A stretch of 64,000 nt of DNA, taken from positions 62,001-126,000 of IMG/VR virus record IMGVR_UViG_3300020420_000009; one strand, given 5' to 3'. Of this stretch, positions 47,668 through 55,862 are shown piece after piece. Under the pieces are notes generated by a model. That model was not told the origin of the DNA, ran no database searches, and was given only the letters and a program-made list of their open reading frames with translations. This DNA comes from a virus. Within the stretch, counting starts at the first letter, position 1, and the number at the start of each line of letters is the position of its first letter. The translations under genes were made by a program, and so were the position numbers.

Positions 47668-48237
47668 ATGGCATTATGGGGAGTATCAGACGCAGACGAA
47701 AGTAAACCAAAATATCTTTCAGACGCAGATAAAAAGAACTGTATCGCTAAATCAGAAGGTTGGGTTCTAAAGAAAACTGTAGGTTCTAGAAACCTAGAGG
47801 AAATTTTAGTCGCAACTGGAGCTGACCTATCAGTTGGTATTGGACAAGCAGATATCGTGGAAATTGATTTCGTTTCTACTGCATTTGACAAGTCAGACGG
47901 TGGAACATTATCCGCTAAAGTATTCTTTAACGAGAATGTGACTGTCAGTGGAACACCTCAACTATCAGTGACTAACGGAAACGAAGGAACTGGTTCAGGC
48001 AGAGGCCCACATGTATTATCATATGCTTCAGGTTCAACAACTAACGAACTTGTATTCAGTCTTGCAATAGGAGCTGCAAACGCTGCTACTAACGAGAATG
48101 ATGTATTAAGTATTGGTGCAAACTGTGTATCACTCAACGGTGGAACAATTGTTGATAGTGTTGGCGGTGGTAATGCAACCATTACTTCAAGTGCAGATAT
48201 AGGAACAGCTGCTGGAACAATTACAGTTGCAGCGTAA
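47668..48237 (+). CDS. Virion structural protein with Ig/cadherin-like (SwmB-type) domain
   Basis: 189 aa from ATG47668 behind AGAGGA. N-terminal MALWGVSDADESKPKYLS is a pattern seen in marine T4-like structural proteins. The C-terminal 120 residues resemble SwmB/Ig-like repeats: KVFFNENVTVSGTPQLSVTN, then VLSYASGSTTNELVFSLAIG and CVSLNGGTIVDSVGGGNATI. Such domains mediate adhesion on surfaces. Probable head or tail decoration protein. Confidence 0.68.
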   Translation: MALWGVSDADESKPKYLSDADKKNCIAKSEGWVLKKTVGSRNLEEILVATGADLSVGIGQADIVEIDFVSTAFDKSDGGTLSAKVFFNENVTVSGTPQLSVTNGNEGTGSGRGPHVLSYASGSTTNELVFSLAIGAANAATNENDVLSIGANCVSLNGGTIVDSVGGGNATITSSADIGTAAGTITVAA

Positions 48238-48251
48238 TTTAGAGGATAATC

Positions 48252-48515
48252 ATGAAGGTTAAAGTTTTAGGTTCAGAAGCTGCATGTGGAGTAAGTTCTA
48301 CAAACGGTTCTAATTTCGGTAATTCTACTGCGGTTAGACTATGCAATAGTGGAACTACAGATAGATTAGTGTCTGTAGAGACCAGTGCAGCTGCATTAAT
48401 AGGAACATTCACACTTAAAGCAGGTGGAGTCGAAGTGGTTGAGAAAGACCCAACAGACGAAATCTTCGCTGCAAATGCAGAAGTATTAGGTGTAGGTGTT
48501 GCAATAACGAGTTAA
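48252..48515 (+). CDS. Small virion-associated protein
   Basis: 87 aa, neutral, beta-rich, Ala/Gly/Thr/Ser-rich (STNGSNFGNSTAVRLCNSGT; LIGTFTLKAGGVEVVEKDPT). Preceded by AGAGGA. Composition and position right behind the Ig-like protein suggest a decoration or tail protein. Confidence 0.6.
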   Translation: MKVKVLGSEAACGVSSTNGSNFGNSTAVRLCNSGTTDRLVSVETSAAALIGTFTLKAGGVEVVEKDPTDEIFAANAEVLGVGVAITS

Positions 48516-48518
48516 CAT

Positions 48519-48923
48519 ATGAAAACATTTAAAAATTTTATAACAGAAGCACAAGGTTTTGATTTAAGAACAGCAGGATTTGTTCCTTACGAAATAGACG
48601 ATAGTGAAGTTAAAGACAGAGTTAACGCACTATTGGGTCATGTTGCAGTATCAGAATACCTAAACCCTAAAGCTGCAGTGGAACAAATGAAAGCCAAACT
48701 CTCACAAATAGGACTAAATCCTCAGGCTGCAGATGAGGAGTTAGACTTTACATTAGAAGAAGGTGAATTTAGTCTTGCATTTTCTAAATTCGGAGAAATC
48801 ACTGGTAAGTCTGTTGACACACCAATCGATGAATTCGAAAAAGAAGAAAAGATTATTAACCTTAATGTAAAGTATGAGCAACTAGATAATGGTTGCTATA
48901 AAGTTTACGGTTCATTAGATTAA
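48519..48923 (+). CDS. Protein with capsid-targeting N-terminus
   Basis: 134 aa. MKTFKNFITEAQG is the closest match in the window to the T4 capsid-targeting sequence, with the I-T-E cleavage site at residue 10 as in 6394 and 40210. The mature part is acidic (LNPQAADEELDFTLEEGEFS) and ends NGCYKVYGSLD. Likely an internal head protein or prohead core component. Confidence 0.65.
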   Translation: MKTFKNFITEAQGFDLRTAGFVPYEIDDSEVKDRVNALLGHVAVSEYLNPKAAVEQMKAKLSQIGLNPQAADEELDFTLEEGEFSLAFSKFGEITGKSVDTPIDEFEKEEKIINLNVKYEQLDNGCYKVYGSLD

Positions 48924-49008
48924 GGAGTCGTGTCCAATCTACAGTGATTAATCTCACTGTTCGAACTGTGAACTTTACCCTACGGGGTCACCTACATACT
49001 ATTACATT
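48924..49008 (+). ncRNA. Structured intergenic RNA candidate
   Basis: The 85 bases hold no gene. ACAGTGA (48942-48948) pairs perfectly with TCACTGT (48955-48961). ACCC-TACG-GGGT (48978-48989) is a stem closed by a very stable UACG tetraloop. A GTTC/GAAC pairing is also possible between them. There is no T run, so a terminator is unlikely. It could protect the 3' end of the upstream message or control the gene at 49009. Confidence 0.4.
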
Positions 49009-49380
49009 ATGAGTCTATTTGATAAATTAACAGCAAAAAACTTTCAGGCATATGCATTAAAGCATTATGATGACCCTCAGTGTCAGGACTTGGAAGACTT
49101 TCAGGAAGACCTAAGAAGATTTAGATATCTCAAAAGGTTATTACATAGATATCACACAAACGGTGAGTTAAGAGAAAGACTCATGTTGAATCATATTATA
49201 TGTCTATTCAATGTATTTGGATATCAGGCATGTATGAGAATGTTAGAGTTCAAAATCAAAGACGATAACTACTGGACTTCTATCAAAACTATGTTATTAT
49301 ATCTTGGATATGTTGAAAATACATGGAAGACAGATATAGACATAGACCCAAATCTAGCTCAGCGTTTAAGAGAACTTTAA
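49009..49380 (+). CDS. Conserved phage protein of unknown function
   Basis: 123 aa, helical. KLTAKNFQAYALKHYDDPQC, then DLRRFRYLKRLLHRYHTNGE and NHIICLFNVFGYQACMRMLE. I recognise this pattern as conserved across marine T4-like and other phages, with no assigned function. Its position in the late block suggests assembly. Confidence 0.65.
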   Translation: MSLFDKLTAKNFQAYALKHYDDPQCQDLEDFQEDLRRFRYLKRLLHRYHTNGELRERLMLNHIICLFNVFGYQACMRMLEFKIKDDNYWTSIKTMLLYLGYVENTWKTDIDIDPNLAQRLREL

Positions 49381-49385
49381 AAATA

Positions 49386-49393
49386 CCTAAATA
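49386..49393 (+). promoter_or_regulatory. Late promoter box CCTAAATA, 5 bases before ATG49399
   Basis: GTTGT separates it from the ATG. Same spacing as at 6381, 18305, 34052, 41485 and 59221. Confidence 0.6.
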
Positions 49394-49398
49394 GTTGT

Positions 49399-49986
49399 AT
49401 GAGAATTATAGATACACTAATCGTTTTCCGCATACTCAAAATGTTGACCACACCATTTAATAAACAACAAGCATTTAAGTTAGGGTTTATAGACAAGAAT
49501 GGTAAGAGAATCAAAAAGATTAAGAATGAACAGGGTTTAATGGTGGACAACAATCCTAAGACAAGAATGGAAAAAAGTTCAATGACTTTTTTACATAGAT
49601 TAGTATTTAATCTCAAGAGAATTATAGAGAAAGTTCCTTTTGGTAAATCACAGTTTGCCTCATATGCAGTTGCATTATTATTACTCAAGGAACATACAGA
49701 ACTAGACGAAGAACAAGCAGAAGAATTATACGAGAAGTTCTATAGATTCTTGAAAGACAATAATAAACTAGACCCTGAACAAATAGTTGAAGCTGTTGAC
49801 TTTGCAACATTACAAGAGAACAAAAACTACAGACTAAAAAGAAAACTATATCAAAATGACGAGACATATAACGAGAAAAGTGAGTGTCTAGTCAAGAGTT
49901 TTAAAACTAAAATCTATGGTATTGACATATACGAAGGATATGTGAATGCAGATAAAGTATATGTGTGTGCAGACGATGTATATTAA
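49399..49986 (+). CDS. Late protein of unknown function
   Basis: 195 aa. MRIIDTLIVFRILKMLTTPF start, a central FLHRLVFNLKRIIEKVPFGK, then KSQFASYAVALLLLKEHTEL and a C-terminal SFKTKIYGIDIYEGYVNADK. Mixed helical and strand composition. Late box 5 bases upstream; possibly a head-maturation or tail protein, as similar proteins occur in marine myophage late regions. Confidence 0.58.
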   Translation: MRIIDTLIVFRILKMLTTPFNKQQAFKLGFIDKNGKRIKKIKNEQGLMVDNNPKTRMEKSSMTFLHRLVFNLKRIIEKVPFGKSQFASYAVALLLLKEHTELDEEQAEELYEKFYRFLKDNNKLDPEQIVEAVDFATLQENKNYRLKRKLYQNDETYNEKSECLVKSFKTKIYGIDIYEGYVNADKVYVCADDVY

Positions 49987-50713
49987 AGAAGTATTAGATA
50001 TAGACAACATGGTTTTTAAATCTATAGAAGATTTAAAGAGACCGAAATACGATAAAATAGAAATATTCAAAGACGGTTGGCAAAAAATCATGTTAGGAGC
50101 TCCACCCAAAGGACAAGCTGTAATCAAAGAACTAAAAGAGATGCAAAATTATATAGAGACTGCAACAGACGAACAGAAAAAACAATATATCAATTGTGAC
50201 GAAGACGCTTCTTACTACATAAAACAGTATCTAGAAGACCATGATTTAGATTATGAAGAAGACGATATAGAATACATAGAACAACAATGTAGACCAGTCA
50301 TACGACACTACAAAAATCATTTTAATCGTGCAAGACCATATCAAGTTGCAGATAAAATAGATATGGAACTGGATAGATTTGATACAGATACAAGCAAATC
50401 ACCCTCATATCCCAGTGGACATACAGTTCAACCACTTGTAGTTGCAGAAGTCTATAGTAAATTATATCCACAACACAGAGCAGGACTTATAAAAGGTGCA
50501 AAGGTTTGTGGATTTGGTAGAGTTCTAGCAGGATTACATTATCCTTCTGATTATGAATCGGGAGTAAAACTTGCAGAGGGATTAGTAGATTATTTAGATT
50601 ATGATATTAAAGAAGATGCACCCGTGAATTCAACAGGAGCTGGTATATCAATGGCTCCTACAGCACTCGGAAAGAAAAAGAAAAAGAAAAAATTTGATAT
50701 CTACACCCGTTAA
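49976..50713 (+). CDS. PAP2-family phosphatase
   Basis: 245 aa from ATG49976; ATG50009 is an alternative. The three PAP2 signature blocks are present: HYKNHFNRARPYQ (K-x6-RP), YPSGHT (PSGH) and GRVLAGLHYPSDYESG (R-x5-H-x3-D). No transmembrane helices are seen, so it resembles soluble bacterial acid phosphatases or haloperoxidase-type enzymes. The C-terminus ends in a run of Lys. May free phosphate, an often scarce nutrient in the sea; substrate unknown. Confidence 0.83.
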   Translation: MYIKEVLDIDNMVFKSIEDLKRPKYDKIEIFKDGWQKIMLGAPPKGQAVIKELKEMQNYIETATDEQKKQYINCDEDASYYIKQYLEDHDLDYEEDDIEYIEQQCRPVIRHYKNHFNRARPYQVADKIDMELDRFDTDTSKSPSYPSGHTVQPLVVAEVYSKLYPQHRAGLIKGAKVCGFGRVLAGLHYPSDYESGVKLAEGLVDYLDYDIKEDAPVNSTGAGISMAPTALGKKKKKKKFDIYTR

Positions 50714-50716
50714 ATT

Positions 50717-51535
50717 ATGGAAAGATTCTTAAACTATCTTGCACTTGCGACCTCCTTGGGTATCGCAGGTATCGCTGCGTATTTTTCAGTCATAGGTATG
50801 GCAACCATATTTGCTGGTGCATTCATGGGAACTGTAGTTATGATGACTGCATTAGAGTTTGGTAAGATAGTCACTGCAACATACCTACACCTATTTTGGG
50901 ACAGACTCAATTATATGAAATACTATCTCACCTTATCGGTGTTTGTTCTTATGTTGATTACTTCATTGGGTATATTTGGGTATCTATCAAAGGCAAACAT
51001 AGAGACAACACTTGTAGGAGATTCATACACATTAGAAATGTCTATCATAGACAAGAGAATCGAAGCAAAAGAAGCTCAACTAGATAGATTCGAAGACAGG
51101 GTTGCAAACCTAGATAACATTATTGCAACTGCAAGGTCACAGGACAGAAACTATATCGATAGAAGACAGAGAGATGAAAGAATAGAAATTGCAAATGATA
51201 TTGACATAATAGTAGATGATATAGTAAAATTAAATCAAGAGAAACTACCATTTCAAAGATTACAATTAGAACAAGAGGGAGAAATAGGGCCAATCAAATA
51301 TGTTGCAGAGGTTATATACGGTCAAGACGAGTCTGTCAAGTATCTTGACAACGCTGTAAGGTGGGTCATTTTTGCCTTGATTTTTGTATTTGACCCGCTG
51401 GCAATCCTATTATTGATAACCTCAGCTGGATTAATTGCAAGACCAAAAGGTAAACTCACACCACCAGTTGTAGAGAACAGATATGTCCTACAAGTTCCCA
51501 AAAAGAAGATAGAAGAAGTAAGAAAACCCTCTTGA
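50717..51535 (+). CDS. Multi-pass membrane protein with coiled coil
   Basis: 272 aa. Three N-terminal helices (about 5-25, 28-52 and 73-93: FLNYLALATSLGIAGIAAYF; VFVLMLITSLGIFGYL), a long polar coiled segment (about 105-205, EAKEAQLDRFEDRVANLDNI) and a C-terminal hydrophobic region (WVIFALIFVFDPLAILLLIT). Recognised from other marine T4-like phages without function. Confidence 0.65.
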   Translation: MERFLNYLALATSLGIAGIAAYFSVIGMATIFAGAFMGTVVMMTALEFGKIVTATYLHLFWDRLNYMKYYLTLSVFVLMLITSLGIFGYLSKANIETTLVGDSYTLEMSIIDKRIEAKEAQLDRFEDRVANLDNIIATARSQDRNYIDRRQRDERIEIANDIDIIVDDIVKLNQEKLPFQRLQLEQEGEIGPIKYVAEVIYGQDESVKYLDNAVRWVIFALIFVFDPLAILLLITSAGLIARPKGKLTPPVVENRYVLQVPKKKIEEVRKPS

Positions 51536-51560
51536 TAAAACACCACATTTATAGTATTAT
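51532..51560 (+). promoter_or_regulatory. Promoter of the primase/ribonucleotide-reductase operon
   Basis: TTGATA at 51532-51537 and TATTAT at 51555-51560, spacer 17; ATG51567 follows 6 bases later. Confidence 0.6.
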
Positions 51561-51566
51561 AGATGT

Positions 51567-52592
51567 ATGCTATGGTTGGAAAGAAAATACCTTTCGCAAG
51601 TCGTATCTCTTTTGGATATGGCAAAGTGGAAGAACGAAAACACACTGAATCACAGGTGTCCCTATTGTGGGGATTCTGCAAAAAATACATACAAAGCACG
51701 GGGATATCATTTCCAAGTCGGTCAAAACTTTGTATATAAATGCCACAACTGTGGTAAATCAACTTCAAGTGTAAACTTTCTTAAAGACCATTTCCCTATG
51801 ATTCATAAGGAATATATAAAAGAATGGTTGAAAGAAAGTGGTAAGTCACCAAGAACAAAAAAAATGCCTAGTGCAAACGATTTTAAGTTCACTCCGCGTG
51901 AAGAAGTTCTAAATATGAAGAGAATTGATTTAAGTGCAGTCTGCTTTCCAGCAAACGAGAAAGGAGTTGCAAGGGAGTTTCTAGAATCTAGAAAAATACC
52001 CGAATCAAAAATACAAGATTTATGGTTCGTCACCCATGCACAAACTCTAGGTCTCTTATCAGACAAGTATAAGGACAGAGTATTGGGGGAAGACCCGAGA
52101 ATCGTAATACCATTCTTCGATGAGAGTGGGGAACTGGTCGGAATATCAGGTCGTGCAATCAATGATTCACCTCTACGATATTTGACCATGAGGTTCCTAG
52201 ATGATGTTCCACTCATCTATAACATTGATAAAGTGGACAAATCAAAAACTGTCTATGTCACAGAAGGGCCAATAGATAGTTTATTCCTTCCCAATGCAAT
52301 TAGTGTTGGTGGAAGTGATTTCAAAAAGATAGATGATAGTATAAAAGAGAATGCAATACTCATTTATGACAACGAACCAAGAAACGCAGAGATAGTTAAA
52401 AAGATTAATGAGGTTATAGACCTCGGGTGGTCTGTGTGTATTTGGAACGATAGAAGGGTATCTGATATAAAGGATATTAATGATATGGTTCTGAATGGAT
52501 TGAGTCAAGATGAAATAGTAGATATAATTACTTCTAATACTTACAGTGGCCTTTCTGCAAAAGTTAAGTTAAAGGAGTATGCAAAAGCATGA
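51567..52592 (+). CDS. 61: DNA primase gp61
   Basis: 341 aa (T4 342). Makes RNA primers on the lagging strand with helicase gp41. N-terminal zinc ribbon CPYCGDSAKNTYKARGYHFQ ... CHNCGKS at about 32-68; TOPRIM-like core VTEGPIDSLFLPNAISVGGS near 231 and ILIYDNEPRN near 262, then IWNDRRVSDIKDINDMVL. Coupled to nrdA by a 4-base overlap. Confidence 0.92.
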   Translation: MLWLERKYLSQVVSLLDMAKWKNENTLNHRCPYCGDSAKNTYKARGYHFQVGQNFVYKCHNCGKSTSSVNFLKDHFPMIHKEYIKEWLKESGKSPRTKKMPSANDFKFTPREEVLNMKRIDLSAVCFPANEKGVAREFLESRKIPESKIQDLWFVTHAQTLGLLSDKYKDRVLGEDPRIVIPFFDESGELVGISGRAINDSPLRYLTMRFLDDVPLIYNIDKVDKSKTVYVTEGPIDSLFLPNAISVGGSDFKKIDDSIKENAILIYDNEPRNAEIVKKINEVIDLGWSVCIWNDRRVSDIKDINDMVLNGLSQDEIVDIITSNTYSGLSAKVKLKEYAKA

Positions 52593-54901
52593 ATGGGGAA
52601 ATCAAAGTCGTCAAGTCAGACGGGTCTAAAGTATCAATAGATTTAGACAAAATTCATAAAATGGTTCATAAAGCTTGTAAAAGAATTACAGGTGTATCAG
52701 AGTCTTTAGTAGAAATGAATAGTGGTATACAATTTTTTGACGGTATCACTACAAAAGAAATACAAAAGATACTTGTCAAAAGTGCAAGTGACTTGATAAC
52801 ATTAGATAATCCAAACTATCAGTTTGTAGCTGCAAGACTATTACTCTTTGCAATACAAAAACAAGTATTCAATACAAAGTGGAAAGATGCAGAAATATAT
52901 CCACTGTTAAGAGAAATTATAGACAGAAACATAGACTATGGTGTATATGATAAAGATATACTATCATGGTATACAGATGAGGAGATTGATAAATGTAATA
53001 CATTTATTAAACACTCAAGAGACCTAAACTTTACTTATGCTGGATTACAACAGATAGTAGACAAGTATTTGGTTCAAGATAGGTCAACAGGAACGGTGTT
53101 CGAAACACCACAGTTCATGTATATGTTAATATCCATGACACTTTTCAAAAACTATGACAAAGAAAAAAGGTTAGACTATGTCAAAAGATACTACGACGCA
53201 ATCAGTGGATTCAAAATCAATATACCAACACCTATCATGGCGGGAGTTCGAACTCCTTTACGACAATTTGCATCGTGTGTGCTCGTTGACTCAGACGACA
53301 CTCTCGACAGCATATTCTCAAGTGATATGGCCATTGGAAAATATGTTGCACAACGAGCTGGAATCGGTATTAACGCAGGAAGAATTAGAGGACTTGGGTC
53401 AAAAATTAGAGGAGGCGAAGTCCAGCATACGGGAGTCGTCCCATTCCTTAAAAAATTTGAGTCAACTGTTAGATGTTGCACCCAAAATGGAGTCAGAGGG
53501 GGTTCAGCAACAGTTCACTTTCCAATATGGCACCAAGAAATCGAAGACATTATCGTCCTCAAAAATAATAAAGGGACGGAGGACAATCGTGTCAGAAAGT
53601 TAGACTACTCTATCCAGTTCAGTGAATTATTTTATAAAAGATTTCTTGCAAACGAGGATATAACATTATTCTCACCTCATGAAGCTCCAGGCTTATATGA
53701 TGCATTTGGAACAGAAGACTTTGACGAGTTATATGAAAAATATGAAAGAGCAACTTCTATACCAAAGAAGAAAGTAAATGCAAGAGAACTATTTACAGAC
53801 TTATTGAAAGAAAGAGCAGAGACTGGCAGAATCTATATTATGAATATAGACCATAGTAATACTCATAGTTCATTTAAAGATAAAGTGAACATGAGTAATC
53901 TATGTCAAGAAATTACACTACCAACAGACCCTATCCAACATATAGAAGGAGAAGGAGAGATTGCATTATGTATTTTATCTGCAATCAATGTTGGTATTGT
54001 AAAAGACGAAGAGTTGGAATCTCTCTGTGACTTATCAGTGAGAGGACTTGAAGAACTGATAGATTTTCAAGAGTATCCAGTGAATGCAGCCAAAGTATCT
54101 ACAGAATCAAGAAGAAGTCTTGGTATAGGATACATAGGACTGGCACATTATCTTGCAAAAAACAAGGTTAAATATGACGACCCTAAAGCATGGGAACTGG
54201 TTCATGATTTAACAGAAAGATTCCAATACTATCTTCTATCTTCGTCAGCTGATATTGCAGAAGAAAAAGGTGCATGTGCATACTTTGATAGAACAAAATA
54301 TGCAGATGGTATATTACCTATAGATACATACAAAAAAGAAGTTGACGAGCTTGTCAAACCCATATATAATATGCCTTGGGAAGACTTGAGGAAGAGGATT
54401 AAGAAGAATGGTCTAAGACACTCTACACTCACTGCACAAATGCCGTCAGAGAGTTCTAGCGTCGTCTCTAATGCAACGAATGGTATTGAACCACCTAGAG
54501 ACCATTTATCAGTCAAGAAGAGTAAGAAAGGAACACTTAAACAGGTTGTTCCACAGTATTCTCTACTTAAAAATGCATATACTATACTATGGGATATGCC
54601 TGACAACACAGGTTATATCAATGTAGTTGCAGTTATGCAGAAGTTTTTTGACCAAGCAATCAGTGGAAACTGGTCTTATAATCCCGAGAACTATACAAAT
54701 GGTGAAGTTCCAGTATCGGTAATGGCAAAAGACTTACTCAACACATATAAGTATGGTTGGAAGACTTCATATTATCAAAATACTATGGACGGAAAGGTTG
54801 AAGATGTAATTACAGACCCTAATTCAGCGTCGAATGAATACATACCACCCTTGATAGATTCACCAAACAGTGAGGAAGATTGTGATGCGTGTGCAATTTG
54901 A
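52589..54901 (+). CDS. nrdA: Ribonucleotide reductase large subunit (class Ia)
   Basis: 770 aa (T4 754). Reduces ribonucleotides to deoxyribonucleotides with NrdB. N-terminal ATP-cone (VKSDGSKVSIDLDKIHKMVH), active-site Cys in ASCVLVDSDDT and CQEITLP, LCILSAINVG, radical-transfer Tyr near the end and a C-terminal CDACAI (C-x-x-C) that accepts electrons from thioredoxin or glutaredoxin, matching the glutaredoxin at 57399. No intein. Confidence 0.96.
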   Translation: MNGEIKVVKSDGSKVSIDLDKIHKMVHKACKRITGVSESLVEMNSGIQFFDGITTKEIQKILVKSASDLITLDNPNYQFVAARLLLFAIQKQVFNTKWKDAEIYPLLREIIDRNIDYGVYDKDILSWYTDEEIDKCNTFIKHSRDLNFTYAGLQQIVDKYLVQDRSTGTVFETPQFMYMLISMTLFKNYDKEKRLDYVKRYYDAISGFKINIPTPIMAGVRTPLRQFASCVLVDSDDTLDSIFSSDMAIGKYVAQRAGIGINAGRIRGLGSKIRGGEVQHTGVVPFLKKFESTVRCCTQNGVRGGSATVHFPIWHQEIEDIIVLKNNKGTEDNRVRKLDYSIQFSELFYKRFLANEDITLFSPHEAPGLYDAFGTEDFDELYEKYERATSIPKKKVNARELFTDLLKERAETGRIYIMNIDHSNTHSSFKDKVNMSNLCQEITLPTDPIQHIEGEGEIALCILSAINVGIVKDEELESLCDLSVRGLEELIDFQEYPVNAAKVSTESRRSLGIGYIGLAHYLAKNKVKYDDPKAWELVHDLTERFQYYLLSSSADIAEEKGACAYFDRTKYADGILPIDTYKKEVDELVKPIYNMPWEDLRKRIKKNGLRHSTLTAQMPSESSSVVSNATNGIEPPRDHLSVKKSKKGTLKQVVPQYSLLKNAYTILWDMPDNTGYINVVAVMQKFFDQAISGNWSYNPENYTNGEVPVSVMAKDLLNTYKYGWKTSYYQNTMDGKVEDVITDPNSASNEYIPPLIDSPNSEEDCDACAI

Positions 54902-55862
54902 AGATAGAAAAATAGAATTTGAGAATACTAATACGGGTATCAGAGGAAAGACAACTCCCGAAACATGGGCATTGTGGAAACAAGGTTATGTAGTTTTAAA
55001 GGACTTTATTCCTAAAGAAATTATTAACATGACTTTGGATACATGGAAAACTGTAGAAAATACAGAAGACTTTAGTAATATAATATATCGAGAAGGAGAT
55101 ATTATACATAACTCACCTCAAGATTCACTAGAAAAATCTATGGGTTGTTATAATGCACCATGGGGTGTTGCACTGCACAGATATTGTTGGGACAAACTAA
55201 AAGGTGTAATTGACATGAATTTAGGTGAGACTTATTCATATTCTAGAAAATATGAAAGAGGTGCATATCTAAAAGCTCATGCAGATAGACCAAGTTGTGA
55301 GATAAGTGCAACTCTATGTTTGGAATACCAGTCAGATGACGAAAGACCTTGGCCAATATGGGTCGATAACTCAACTGATTGGGTAAACAAACCTAATGAG
55401 ATATACGAACAGACCCAAGCAATTCCTATCAAGAAGAGAAGAAAGGAATCTAAATCTGTTTTACTAGAGCCAGGTGATTTACTAATGTATCAAGGGCCAA
55501 ATGTTGCACACTGGAGAGAATATTTTTTGGGTTCATACTCATATCATATTTTCTTACATTTTTATAATAAAGCTGGAAAGACAATAGACATTCCAGGCTA
55601 TGATGAATTACATGCAGAGTTATTACCTCAAAAAGACGGTGCAACACAACCATGTAGATATGACGGAAGAAGGTCAAGATACCACGGTATAGACCCAAAG
55701 TCAGAAGAGAGGAGACTATTTGATTCATTCCAAGAAGAGTTTTGGAATAGTGATTACTGGGATAACAAACCCTATAAAAAGTCTGATTTTATAAACAATT
55801 TTGAAGAGTATGAATATTTTGATAGAAAAGCACATAGAGAGAAGAAAAGAAAAGCAAAATGA
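54885..55862 (+). CDS. 2OG-Fe(II) oxygenase inserted between nrdA and nrdB
   Basis: 325 aa from ATG54885 (GTG54891 also possible). HxD motif YLKAHADRPSCEISATLCLE near 129, distal His in GPNVAHWREYF near 207. A candidate 2OG Arg is in that same WREYF, which is earlier than usual. The C-terminal 100 residues are charged and carry EEFWNSDYWDNKPYKK. Overlaps nrdA by 17 bases and nrdB by 4. Substrate unknown; the setting may only reflect shared timing. Confidence 0.75.
   Translation: MRVQFEDRKIEFENTNTGIRGKTTPETWALWKQGYVVLKDFIPKEIINMTLDTWKTVENTEDFSNIIYREGDIIHNSPQDSLEKSMGCYNAPWGVALHRYCWDKLKGVIDMNLGETYSYSRKYERGAYLKAHADRPSCEISATLCLEYQSDDERPWPIWVDNSTDWVNKPNEIYEQTQAIPIKKRRKESKSVLLEPGDLLMYQGPNVAHWREYFLGSYSYHIFLHFYNKAGKTIDIPGYDELHAELLPQKDGATQPCRYDGRRSRYHGIDPKSEERRLFDSFQEEFWNSDYWDNKPYKKSDFINNFEEYEYFDRKAHREKKRKAK

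Noticed and set aside
48924-49008. Possible tRNA
   Set aside because: The stems do not form a cloverleaf and there is no T-loop or 3' CCA end.
53178-53603. 141-codon + strand ORF inside nrdA
   Set aside because: Different frame across conserved nrdA sequence, without its own start signals.
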